Assembly: GCF_901000735.1 (NCBI RefSeq)
Contig: NC_081544.1
Coordinates: 26,282,095-26,346,094 of the forward strand
Reading direction: 5' to 3'
DNA length: 64,000 nt
Source: Corylus avellana
Lineage: Eukaryota > Streptophyta > Magnoliopsida > Fagales > Betulaceae
Positions 1-10,989 of this stretch are shown here, piece after piece. Numbering within the stretch: position 1 is the first letter of the stretch; the number at the start of each line of letters is the position of its first letter. Both the position numbers and the translations under genes were made by a program. The notes beneath the pieces are model-generated. The model was not told the DNA's origin. It was given only the letters and a program-made list of their open reading frames with translations, and searched no databases.

Positions 1-52
1 GCTAACCGTTAACCGCTAGGCGGTTAGCGGTTGCGGTTAGTGAAATTTACTA

Positions 53-152
53 NNNNNNNNNNNNNNNNNNNNNNNNNNNNNNNNNNNNNNNNNNNNNNNN
101 NNNNNNNNNNNNNNNNNNNNNNNNNNNNNNNNNNNNNNNNNNNNNNNNNNNN
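53..152. other. Assembly gap, 100 N
   Basis: Exactly 100 N, the usual placeholder for a scaffold join of unknown size. The 52 bases before it carry several copies of an ACCGCTAACC-like motif in both orientations. The same motif recurs at about 48825-48925, so the left contig probably ends in a MITE of that family. Confidence 0.98.
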
Positions 153-2374
153 TAACATGTCAGCACTATATCAAAAAGGCAGAAATACAAAAAAAAAAAA
201 AAAAAAAAAGTGTTTAAAACTGCACTTTACGAAGAGACTAAAGAGAGTTTGAAAGAGAGCGTCTTAAAGATTTTTTTTTTTTTTAGGGGTGCGGGAGAAG
301 GGTTGCTATGTCTTGGGTAATGGGTAGGTAAAATTGTAATTTTTTTTTTTTTTAATTTTTTAATTTTTTGTTTTCAGGTGCTGTAGGTTTCAAAAAAAAA
401 AAAAAAAAAAAATTTAAAATCCTTGGGGTGCCGTGGCACCCCCAAGGGGTAATGTGGCTCCGCCACTGGCCCAGGCCAATAAGTGTTTGGCACGTCACCA
501 ATGTAGCGACGTGTCACTTTGACACTTTACTAATTGGTGATGTGCATGTGATTGTGCACACGTGACTAATCGGTGATATGTTAAAAACAACACTTCACAA
601 TTTATTTTAATTTCAATTTTTTTTTTTCATTTTTTCCCTTTTTGAAATATTTTTGAATTGGGGACTTGTTAATATCTAACACGTTATCATTTAGTGACGT
701 GTCAAATATGACACATCATTAAAAACAATGGTGACGTATGGGAAAAAAAAAAAGAAGCACTGTAGATACTTTACTATTCTTTTTTTTTAGAGAGTATTCA
801 TTTAGTACATTTAGGCAGACAAACTTGTCCAAAAAAATAAATTTACCTCCAAAAGAGAAATACAATATTGCCCTCTAAAATGTACTAAAATGGATCATGT
901 TTTCGTGTTTGTCTTGGATGCCGTGACAATTAAGTAGAAAAAAAAACAATAAAAAAAATTCAATCATATATAACACTAAAATTTACGTGATTTGTCTAAA
1001 CAAACTTATGTTTACCGGAAAAGATAATCAGGAATAAATATACTATCAAAAGATAAAGTACAAAAAATAGCATAAAAAAAATTAAAAAAAAAAAAAAAAA
1101 ACCACTCAAACTCTCAATACATACAAAATAACTCCCATAATATATATATATATGAAAAAAAATAGAACTTTCACTATATATTACCTTTCCGCGTGATGCT
1201 ACTTTTTACCTGTGCAAAACGAGGCCGACAAGGTCTTTTTCCGGCAATTGTTTTATACCCCAATAATAGATATCGGCATGCCCCCCAATCATAAATGAAT
1301 TTAATGCATATGATAAAATGCAGATTGGCCATTCAATAAAGAAGAACAAGTGGGTTGACAAATCAACTTCTAGAGCTTGAAATGTTTGACGTAATTCATA
1401 GACTCCGTAAAGCTTTAGGATATATATCTAACCGTCAAAGCCATGACACCTGCGCACCAATGGGGTCTGATAGTCCATTACAAATTTTGGTCACCATTGG
1501 TAGCAATAATTAATAATAACGACTTCTTTTGTCCATGTGTAATGTTCATATATATAATTGATTTTAATTTAGACCATAGTTGTCAGTACGTCCCTTTCCG
1601 TATATATCTTTGGTCTATATATCTTGCTGGCCTATCGATCTCTGCCAAAGATATTTTCAATCCACTCTTTTCTTTTCTTTTCTATTTTCCTTCATTGTCT
1701 CCGTCATGCTCGGTGAGATGGCAACCTGTCACTACCAGTCTACCAGTCTACAACCCAAAAATATCTTTGCTTTCAATCATTCTTTCAAGTTGTATATAAT
1801 TAAGCTAATAACAACAAATTTAAAAGGTGATTTGTGGTGGATTTTACTCGAATTCAAAGATAATCAAATTTATTTCTACACACCCATGTGCCTTGAGAAT
1901 GGAGAAGCTAGGGAGAGGGAGTTCCTAACCCCATGGTGCGAATTGGCTCACAAATAAGTAAATAAATAAATAAATAAAAGGTGAGGGTGCTGATTGATAG
2001 AGTACTCCAATAATACTCCATATATACCTACACATTATTATTCATCATATGATTCATATCACACCACATTAGTCAACCGTATCGATATAATCCATACAAA
2101 AAATTATACATTATTCATCATATCCCATCTAACTTAGTCAACCAAGATCCTCCACTCATTTTATTCCCCCACTCGATCATTACGCATGTTCACATTCTGA
2201 TGCACATGTGTATTCCAAGCAGTACTTTCATGGTATGTGAATCACATGTGAATAATGTCATTAAATCTCTTTTCCTATCTTATCCTCACCAGCTCCCAAA
2301 AAAAAAAAAATTATTAAGATATCAGAAAGTAATAATAAAAAAAGGTTTGGTAATTGAGAAATAAAAGAACTTTA
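153..2374. other. Intergenic DNA with transposon debris, no gene seen
   Basis: AT-rich sequence with long homopolymer A and T runs. The complement of a CAGTGGCGGAGCCAC-type hAT terminus is visible at about 445-470, so a hAT-like MITE ends there. Bases 480-770 carry repeated ACGTGTCA/TGACACGT blocks like those at 24265-24672. The open frames at 1443-1957 overlap in two frames, have no codon-like composition and resemble no family I know. This piece is present only upstream of the solo LTR and is not repeated elsewhere in the window. Confidence 0.7.
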
Positions 2375-2922
2375 TGTAAGAAATTTCATTTTAAGTATGT
2401 CCCTTTATGTCACATATATTATTGTAATTATAAAATTACGGTATTCAATAATTTATTCCAATTAAAGCTTATTGTGTAAATCAAATATTCTGAATTAAAT
2501 TATTGATTTAATTCTTGTGGAACAAGTATTTGATTTCAATCAAATATTCTGAATTAAAGCACTGATTTAATTCTTGTGGAACAAGTATTTGATTTCATTA
2601 AAGATTTTATTTTTGTGGAATCAATTAGCTGTATTGATTCGATTTTTATTCCTTGATGGGAGGAATAATTAAGGTAACAGCTCTAATTGAGGGTCCCCTG
2701 ACTTACCTATAAATAAGGCCTGTGTATTCCATCAATTGACACTCACTGGTAGGCATAGGTCAGAAGAACCTCTCAATATTTTTAGTTTTCTAGATTTGGT
2801 TGCTGTGAAGCTGTTCTTCAATTGGCTTGAGCAAAGCATAGCTAGAGGTATTTATATAATTATTCATTCCGCTGCTAATTTTATTGTCAATTAGCATTTA
2901 ATTATATATAGAATTTCTTACA
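2375..2922 (+). mobile_element. Solo Copia-type LTR with 5-bp target-site duplication
   Basis: A 548-bp LTR that starts TGTAAG, ends CTTACA and is flanked on both sides by CTTTA (2370-2374 and 2923-2927), a perfect 5-bp target-site duplication. It carries a CCTATAAATAAGG promoter motif near 2709. It is related to the LTRs at 8560-9047 and 14775-15261 but has an extra tandem copy of a roughly 66-bp unit in its 5' half. No internal region follows it, so it is a solo LTR left by LTR-LTR recombination. The same CTTTA follows the 3' LTR at 15262, so both occupy the same genomic site. Confidence 0.88.
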
Positions 2923-4796
2923 CTTTATTCTTAACAACGTAACAATTCAAAGCAAATCCTTTCGAATCCGATGCAATTAATACGCTAGATATTCAAGTGA
3001 ATTGAATCTCAATCCATCCCTTCTAGTCTAATGCATATTATGAATGTTAATATAGGACGGCATCTTATTCAAGCTAGCCTCTCATTAATTACAAACGTGG
3101 AGACAGATAGAGGTCGGTTGTCTTGGCATCATCACATTCAAAGGAATCTCGTATCTTTTTTTAGAATGTTGCAAAATGTCATTGATCAAGACAAAAAATC
3201 CTCAACTACTTTATATCACTACTCCAAATAAATAAATTGAGCCAATGAGTGAGGGAGTTGCCGCCACGTACCCCTTCTCAGCTCCCATGCCTTTTAAATG
3301 TATTTTCGTATTTCGGGCTTCGCAACAGTAAACCTTGTCTAAACTCTAAAGTGCTGGAGTATTATCAAAAGATATTATTTATTTTGTAATGTTTTGGATT
3401 TGGCATGTGCATGCATGCATGGCAGCTTCATCATATATATATATATATCATTAAAAGGATTACTATTTAATGCAGGGACATTATATATCGAGAATTATTT
3501 ATTTAATAAAAATTATAGAGATTGGATATGAGATACGTGTATAACATTACCATTAAAATTATGACAGGAAAGCAATATTATCAACGTTGAATGGGTCAAA
3601 ATATATGTCTTGAAGGAAAAAAAACAAAAATCGTACGTGTAATGGATAGTAGAAAAAAACCATATTTTTACAATAAAAAAAAAAAAAAAAATCATTACAC
3701 CGGTTTTTCAGAAATTGTTGTAGTAAGTATGTTTAATTATTATGGTAAAAAAAAAAAAAGGTTCGTAATAGAATAATATCCTGCAATAATATGCTTAGTT
3801 TATACGGAATTTATTAAAAAATAAATAAATAATAAATAAACAAGAGAGAAGTATCACGTAACCTCAAAAAAAAAATTTTTATTTTTTTATTTTTTTATAT
3901 GTCCTCGCAGAAGGAAAGAAAAAATGGAAAGTAAATTCAAAACTGACATCATAATTCTTGTATTTTACGCCTTATAGGACAAGGTATGTTAAGAAATTTA
4001 AAATTTATCTATTGTATTTTATTTATTACAGTTAAAAAGCAAGTAATTAGGGTCTATAATTCTTGATTCTGGTTTGATTGTAACATAATTGTCACTTATA
4101 TTTACATCTAGAAGCTTTGAATATAAAAGTACGTAGTCCAAAAAGAGAGTGACCTAACATTTAGTCGTGTTTGAAAATATGCTAATCCAGCCAAGGCTTA
4201 ATTATGGATTCTTATTCTGCGCCAACCTTCAAAACTGGCCCCCATTTGGAAAACTAAAGCCACAAAAGTGCCTCGGACTTTTTTAGATCTTGTCTGGGTA
4301 GCAATGATTCGAAGCATCTTTTTTTCTTTTTTTCTTTTTTTTACACTATCTCAATCGTATGAATATTTAAAAGTGAAATGCTACGATTTTTTCTGGTATT
4401 CTTTTATTGTTCTCTTGGTCTTACGTAGATATTGATTTTTAAAAAAGTAGAAGAAAAAAATTACCTTACTAGTCCCTCAAAAAAAAGGCAAAAAATAATA
4501 TTCGCGTATAATTAAGAAAATATTAAGAAGAACTGTAGCATTCCTCTATATAAAATATACTGGATTTCCAACAGTTGACTACATATATAATCAATCTAAA
4601 CACGAAAACTGCTTTCTCATCCCTAAAGTACCCTTGTTTTATTTACAAATTACAATCACTTCAAATGACAAGTTCAAAAATGGGTTTTCTATTATATAGG
4701 TGGAAAGGGAGATGAAAGATCTAGAGTCTACAACTATTGATGTGTTCATCAGCTCATATATATACAACCATTGGTTACTTCTGATCCGACCCTACG

Positions 4797-5000
4797 GCTC
4801 TGTTTGGTAGAGGATTGTGTATTAGATTTTTTGTTTGAATAGTAATAAAAAATAGTAATGTGATATAAAGTAGAAAATATTTTGAATTTTTTTGCTAGGA
4901 AAAGTAAAAAAGTTATATTTTGTAATGGGTTTTTTGTTTGAATAGTAATAAAAATAATTGATGTGATATAAAAAGTAAGAATGTTTTGGAGTTAACTTTT
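4797..5000. mobile_element. hAT-type MITE remnant with internal tandem repeat
   Basis: Begins with GGCTCTGTTTGGTA, a common start of plant hAT MITEs. It then carries two imperfect copies of a unit containing TTTTTTGTTTGAATAGTAAT followed by a TGTGATATAAA segment. No clean target-site duplication was found. A second copy lies at 17136-17339 in the duplicated block. Confidence 0.45.
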
Positions 5001-5563
5001 AAGCAAAATGTTTTAGTGAAATCTTGGGTTGTTTGCTAAACAAGCCATCTCCATTGTTTTTGGGATCTGCCTTGTCATCAAATGCATGTGCACGGTTCCA
5101 AACTCAAATGTGCTTAAGTAAACCAAAATCGAGATTAAAGAAGCAAAATTAATCTTTTTCTTTTCTTTTAATTGTAACTTGGTAAATATTAACATTAATC
5201 ATTACAACTCAAATATCTACCAAGTACTTATTACATTAATTGTAATTGTAATTGTAATTATTACAAGATAATTATCACCTCGATAAAGTAGATTTAAGGT
5301 ATATCTTAATACACAAAATCATCTTAAATCATTAAGTTTGTAACTTCACTCAAATGCACTAATTACCATGAGTGGTCTATAAGTCCTATATATATAACAA
5401 GAAGCCACATCTATCTCGAGATTATCATTAGTGCTGGCTAATTCTTTGTAGTAGTGCTGCTCAAATTGTTTTACAAGTAGAAACATATATAGGAATTGAA
5501 TGATAAATGTAGCAATGTTTCTTGATATGGAAAGACAAAATCATGCTTATCATGCACGAGGCT

Positions 5564-5609
5564 TATACTTGTATATTTTGTATGCTAGCATACAAAATAT
5601 ACAAGTATA
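5564..5609. repeat. 46-bp perfect palindrome
   Basis: A perfect inverted repeat with no spacer, centred on GCTAGC; each 23-base arm reads TATACTTGTATATTTTGTAT plus GCT. It could form a cruciform in DNA or a hairpin in RNA. It lies about 1.5 kb upstream of the NPF start codon. The duplicated block carries it again at 17903-17948. Confidence 0.95.
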
Positions 5610-6967
5610 TCACTTGGGTTTCTAATTCATTTTGCCCTTATCGATCAATCAGTTACTTTTGGGTGACCGATCAATTACTTTTCTTTGAACTCTAAATTAA
5701 AGTGTAAGTTCACTTTGGTGAACAGTTGATCACTTTGTCAAATCAATCGCTCACTCATGTCCGCCGATAGATTGGTTCGAGCCAAAATTTTCTCTAGGTG
5801 TTTTCTGGGCCTATTTTTCTAATTTTAAGTCATGCTTTATTATTTATAAATCTCTAAGACTTCATTAAGAAGGCCGATTACATAAAATCTATTAAATATG
5901 CTTCCTTCAAAAGGTTTTAAGGGCAATCGCTATATCTCCCCTTTCCCCCTTCCCCGCATTGAGAAGAGGAAGATGTTTGGTCGTCATGTTTATTGGATAA
6001 TTTTCTGTTACAATTTCTTTTGACTTAATTTGCAATGGTGCTTTGAGATATAATCCTCGAAATAAAGTGATACCTAACACCAATAAGTTTACTTTTTCAT
6101 GATATATATTAGATATTCGATCACATGATCTATAGCACTATCACTATTGCAACATCATAGAACAGAAATACACACCCTATTAATAAACCCAAGACCCACT
6201 TAGACTTAATCAAGAAGATCCAATACTTAATCGAATAAAAGACCCACTAATTATTACTAAAGTCCAAAGGAAGGCTTGTTGCAAGCCCCTGACCACCATG
6301 GCTCGAGAGATCGGACCTATAAGATCGGAGTGCTTACAGTCAAAGGACCGATAGCCTACTAACAACCCATCTTTCCCTTTTACAAGTTTTGGAGAAGACA
6401 CAGTCCAGACGTGCAAATACTAGGTCATTTCGGATGCAACACAATACATAACATTATTTTAAGGAATATCTCTATGATATTCATTATTCCTAAGAACTTG
6501 TTGATCTCTTATCGTGGCATCAAAGTGTAGTGAGATAAGAACACAGTCACGTACACTCAAAGTTGGTCAAAGCTAACCATATACGAAAAAGGCTATATGC
6601 TATGCTATGCAGCTATGGTATGGGGTATGGGGTATGGGGTATGGTGCATGATGCTATATATATACAGTACCTACTAAGAATTCAACCAATATATATCACA
6701 TCAAATCTCCACGATCACGTTGCACAAACAAATTCTCTCCTCCATATGGTTGTGGATAACTTGATGTAACTCTCAATTTTGAAAGCAACGGGCAAATTAT
6801 CTTTTGAAGAAATTAATTCCAGTACTTACAAATTTGAAGTATGGTAATGGCAAATATCTTTTAGTCCCAAGAAAAGGTCCAAAAAAAAAAAAGATTTAAA
6901 GAAAAAGTTGTGAGGGTATATCTATCCGTCACATGTAGTTGGCCCAGGCCCACCATGTAGAAGAAGT

Positions 6968-6981
6968 TTTATATATAAAAA
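6968..6981 (+). promoter_or_regulatory. Probable TATA box of truncated NPF copy
   Basis: TTTATATATAAAAA lies about 85-95 bp upstream of the start codon at 7065. Just upstream is GGCCCAGGCCCA, which holds the GGCCCA/TGGGCC site-II core often bound by TCP factors. The arrangement is kept at genes A and B. Confidence 0.55.
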
Positions 6982-7064
6982 GTAGTGGAGCAGAGTTGTG
7001 GAAGTGAGGAAAAAGGTGGAAGTGGTGGTCACTGTAGAAAGTCTGTAAGCAAAGCTGCAAAAGT

Positions 7065-7221
7065 ATGGCTGTGGAAGATCAAGAAGCTCTTGATGAATAC
7101 ACGCAGGATGGGACAGTGGATCTAAAAGGCAACCCGGCCCGTAGATCCAAGCGTGGTGGATGGACTGCTTGCTCCTTTATTGTTGGTAATCTCTCTATCT
7201 CTCAAATCTATCACAACCCAC

Positions 7222-7258
<37 letters not shown>

Positions 7259-8390
7259 CTCTGGCTCTTAGGATACACGTACGTGTTAGGCTTCTTTTTG
7301 CATACTAATTTGCTCCAATGTTTGAGGAAAATATCACTTTGGGTGGTGTAAATTTTTGTTGCAAAAAGCAGCTTAACTTCTTAAATAAGTTGAAATTCAG
7401 GGCTGTAGTTGTGCATGGAAGCAGTTTTGTTAGTGAATATGAGGCAATCTGGAAGTGATAAATGTCTGATCCATCATTATTCTCTTCACGCACGAGTTGT
7501 TGCAAATTCAATGAACGAAAGGAGGTTAATTTTTTGCCCATGTGGTCGTTGGCTCATGCCCATCATCATTTTCTTCTTCTTTTTATTTTTTATTTTTTAA
7601 ACCAAAAAAAAAAAAAAAATGGTCTTGTCTGAGACAGACAGTAATTCTAACAGTCACTCGTCTGTAATCATGCAAACTCACACCGCGTAAACTATTTGCA
7701 TCGACTCGCTTTCCCCACACCCAATAAAATAACCTGTAAATTAAACAAACTATTTTTTAAGATGATTCTCTGATATTTGTAAGCGTAAAAGAAGATTTTT
7801 TTTTTTTTTTTTCTACGGGTTTGCGTTTTCTTTTCCATTATGCTTTGACCTAAAATTTTTGGATAATGTTAGATATTTCAACAATTTTATTATTATTTTT
7901 TTTTTTTTTGAATAATGGTCCATTCAATAAATAAATAGGTTTATATTATTTTTTTTTTCTTAAATGCACGTGAGGCCCAGATGGAAAGAGAATTTGAAAA
8001 AAAAAATTTTGGAAATTTTATGCTTTAATTTGTGGACCTCACGTTGCAAATTGGTGGTTAAAAAAAATCCCCATCAACTTACTCTTTTATGATCTTGTCG
8101 CTTATGGTGAATATCTGACGGCCGCAGATATTGATGACCATTTTTTCCCATTATTTGTTTTGACTTGTGCAGTCTACGAGATCTTTGAACGTATGGCGTA
8201 TTATGGAATATCTTCCAATCTTGTTGTGTATCTAACAAAGAAGCTCCACCAGGGCACTGTCACCTCTGCCAACAACGTCACCAATTGGCTCGGAACTATC
8301 TGGGTCACTCCAATCTTGGGTGCTTATGTTGCTGATGCTCATCTCGGCCGTTACTGGACGTTCGTCATTGCCTCCATCATTTATATCTCC
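7065..8390 (+). CDS. NPF5.2/PTR3-like peptide transporter, 5' part only (exons 1-2)
   Basis: Exon 1 is 7065-7185 and exon 2 is 8173-8390, giving the first 113 residues of a proton-coupled transporter of the NRT1/PTR (POT) family. The ExxER proton-coupling motif is present (E43, E46, R47), followed by the helices of the N-terminal bundle. The donor after exon 2 is GTACGT. The sequence then runs into the gap at 8460, and beyond it is a retrotransposon, so exons 3-4 are missing. The sequence equals exons 1-2 of gene A. It is therefore probably the other haplotype of gene A rather than a third gene; a truly truncated tandem copy cannot be excluded. Confidence 0.88.
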
Positions 8391-8459
8391 GTACGTCTCA
8401 ATCTAAATAGTAAATATCATCGTCTCCACACTTTCTTTGAAAGAATCTTCACTGTTCAG

Positions 8460-8559
8460 NNNNNNNNNNNNNNNNNNNNNNNNNNNNNNNNNNNNNNNNN
8501 NNNNNNNNNNNNNNNNNNNNNNNNNNNNNNNNNNNNNNNNNNNNNNNNNNNNNNNNNNN
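8460..8559. other. Assembly gap, 100 N
   Basis: Exactly 100 N. The left side ends about 70 bp into NPF intron 2. The right side starts seven bases inside a Copia 5' LTR. Two unrelated sequence contexts are joined here, so the real neighbours are unknown. Confidence 0.98.
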
Positions 8560-9047
8560 AATTCCATTTAAGTATGTCCCTTATGTCACATATATTTTTA
8601 TAATTATAAAATTACGGTGTTCAATATTCTATTCCAATTTGAAGCTTATTATGTAAATCAAATATTCTGAATTAAATCACTGATTTAATTCTTGTGGAAC
8701 AAGTATTTGATTTAATTAATGATTTAATGTTTGTGGAATCAATTAGCTGTATTGATTGATTTTTTATTCCTTGATGGGAGGAATAATTAAGGTAACAGTT
8801 CTAATTGAGGGTCCCCTGACCTACCTATAAATAAGGCCTGTGTATTCCATCAATTGGCACTCACTGGTAGGCATAGGTCAGAAGAACCTCTCAATAAATA
8901 TTTTTTGTTTTCCAGATTTGTTTCTGTGAAGCTGTTCTTCAATTGGCTTGAGCAAAGCAATGGCCGGAGGTACATATATATATATTAAATTATTTCCGCT
9001 GCTAATTTTATTGTTAATTAGCATTTAATATATATTGAATTCTTACA
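8560..9047 (+). repeat. 5' LTR of the Copia element
   Basis: 488 bp ending CTTACA. A TATA-like CCTATAAATAAGG lies near 8825. It matches the 3' LTR exactly until TCTCAATA at about 8900, then diverges from it. Confidence 0.9.
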
Positions 9048-9049
9048 TG

Positions 9050-9061
9050 TAGTATCAGAGC
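9050..9061 (+). other. Primer-binding site (initiator tRNA-Met type)
   Basis: TAGTATCAGAGC lies two bases after the LTR end. It differs by one base from TGGTATCAGAGC, the complement of the initiator tRNA-Met 3' end used by most plant copia elements. Confidence 0.85.
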
Positions 9062-9289
9062 CTTCTCTAGACTATATTTGCTCGGTCTAGCATTATTATA
9101 TGTCTACTGTTGATATATTTGTTTCAATGATTATTAAAACAAAATGAAACATACAGGTAAAATAAGGCACGCAATTCTAACAATGTTTGAGAGTTTTATA
9201 TTTGAATTGTTTTGCAAATACTACCTTGTTTTTTTGATTCAAACAACACTTTTGACCAAACCACCATTAGACCCATATTGGGTGCCACC

Positions 9290-10060
9290 AGAGCACTAGT
9301 AAGAAAGTAACAGTAGGATACGGTGAAGCATTGAGAAAGATAATTTGGAGTTTCTTTGCAACTCTAAAGTAATGCTTGTTGACGGGACCCAGAAGGCATG
9401 CTGCCGGACCAAAGGAGTTCCGTGAACCGGGAAGACTTCCTCTGGTTGATATCCAACATTGTTCATAAAATTCCCCAGGCTTCTCATTTTATAATGGTTT
9501 ATACTCGTGGCTATACTTTCCCAATCGAGTTTCGTACCCCACAGAGGCCACCGACGTGCACCTTGGTAGCCGAATCAGTGGCCATGGCGTCACAGTTTCC
9601 CCTGCCGTTAGCGGCGTTCTGCCGCGTACAGTGAGGAGCGATCCATCACGGCCGCCCATGAAGAATGACGGTGGCATCCCTACACGGGTTGTCTGCCGTC
9701 TGGCTGGAGCGCCGGCCCTTGGTGGCCGGCGCATGAGGAACGGCGGCGGCGCATGAGGAAGAAGGGGAAGGGGTGGCGGCGCTAGGGATTGGGTATTTTC
9801 GGATTGGGGAAAATATGATCCGGGTAGGGTTTCAAACCCATAAGGAAACCGGGTCTAGTGGTTTGGGCCATTGGGTATGGGCTTTATTTTACCCAAACCC
9901 AATTCAGTTTAAAAAAAAAAAAAAGTTTATTAAGTGGGCTAACCCGATTGGGCCAACCCAATACAGAAACCAAAGGCTGACCCAATAAGGAAGCCCAACC
10001 TGATAACCCATTCAGTTTAAAAAAAAAAAAAAAAAAGGGGAGAAACAAGTTTTGGGCTTA
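9290..10060. other. GC-rich island inside the Copia element
   Basis: Bases 9540-9790 are strongly GC-rich (CGGCGGCGGCGCATGAGG-like), followed by repeated GGGTTGGGCC/GGCCCAACCC-type words and two A-runs at about 9910-9923 and 10018-10036. This composition is unlike the AT-rich retroelement around it. It may be a nested insertion or captured host DNA lying between the primer-binding site and the gag remnant. I recognise no protein in it. Confidence 0.5.
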
Positions 10061-10989
10061 TTAGGTTTAGAACTTGGGTTCTTAAGGTATAAAGGGCCTA
10101 AGGTCACTTCAAGACCATTAGGCTATTCATGTTATTATGCTTTTATGTTGCATTTTTATTCATCTTATGATTTAAATTGTTCAGTATTAAATTATTGTTT
10201 CTTTAATGCATGAACTTAAGGATATATTTATTCTTTTAATTGTTTAAATATAAATTGTTTGATGCCTGGACCTGAGAATAATTAACTAAATCTCATGTAT
10301 TGGTGAATGTTTATGGTACTATCCAAAATTGCAATCGGAAAGCTCTGGCAAGGCAAGTCATGGGACTTAAGTGTGCCGTTGTGCGCTCCCCCGCTTACCT
10401 GGGACACTATCCGGTTGTACTTTGGAAAAATACTGTTTACCCACTAACATGATGGTTTTGTCTTTTATTCTTGGGAACTTTATTTTTTGGCATCTATATA
10501 GTTAATGATGTTAATGAAGTCGTGATTATCATAATAATTTTTGGGAGAGCCACAACATCCCGATTTTATAATGATAATTGCATCAAGATTATATATATGA
10601 ACTTCATAAAGAAAATTAACATCGTGTTGTAATTAATTCATAAATTTAATTTGCCAATCCCCACAGGGACGTTTTTATTTTTATGAGTTAATTAGAATAA
10701 GATAGTAAATTTAACATTGAAAATAAAATTTCTCTTAGGCCCACAGGTACGGAAAATTTTATTTATTAATGCTAAATTTATTAGTCTTATTAATAAAGAG
10801 TAAATTTCATGCGTGATGCACCTTTGCCCACAGGTAGGTTGAAATTTACTATTAAATTAACATTGGTTAATTTAAATAAGGTTATTTCATAGCATTAAAG
10901 TATATAATTTTTCTTGGTTACTGGATGTATTCCTACTGCTTTAATTATTAGTATTTTATGTTCCAATAATTCCTAGTGGTAATTTTTCC

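Larger units (their letters stand above)
2923..8459. repeat. First copy of 5.5-kb duplicated block
   Basis: This block equals 15262-20798 at a constant offset of 12,339 bp. Every stretch I compared, including homopolymers and AT microsatellites, is the same. It holds the upstream region, exon 1, intron 1 and exon 2 of an NPF transporter, and stops at the gap a little past exon 2. Such identity in non-coding DNA suggests an assembly or haplotype duplicate, or a very recent event. Confidence 0.93.

Noticed and set aside
1443..1957. Two overlapping open frames of about 120 codons
   Set aside because: They overlap in different frames, are rich in Phe, Ile and Ser from AT-rich DNA, and have no known motif.
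3031..3231. 66-codon frame repeated at 15370-15570, as a conserved small protein
   Set aside because: The repetition is explained by the duplicated block, in which all DNA is the same. It is not evidence of coding conservation.
6615..6645. Telomere-like TATGGGG repeats upstream of the NPF genes
   Set aside because: Only three to four units of TATGGGG, not the plant telomere TTTAGGG; it is an ordinary short repeat kept in the paralogous upstream regions.
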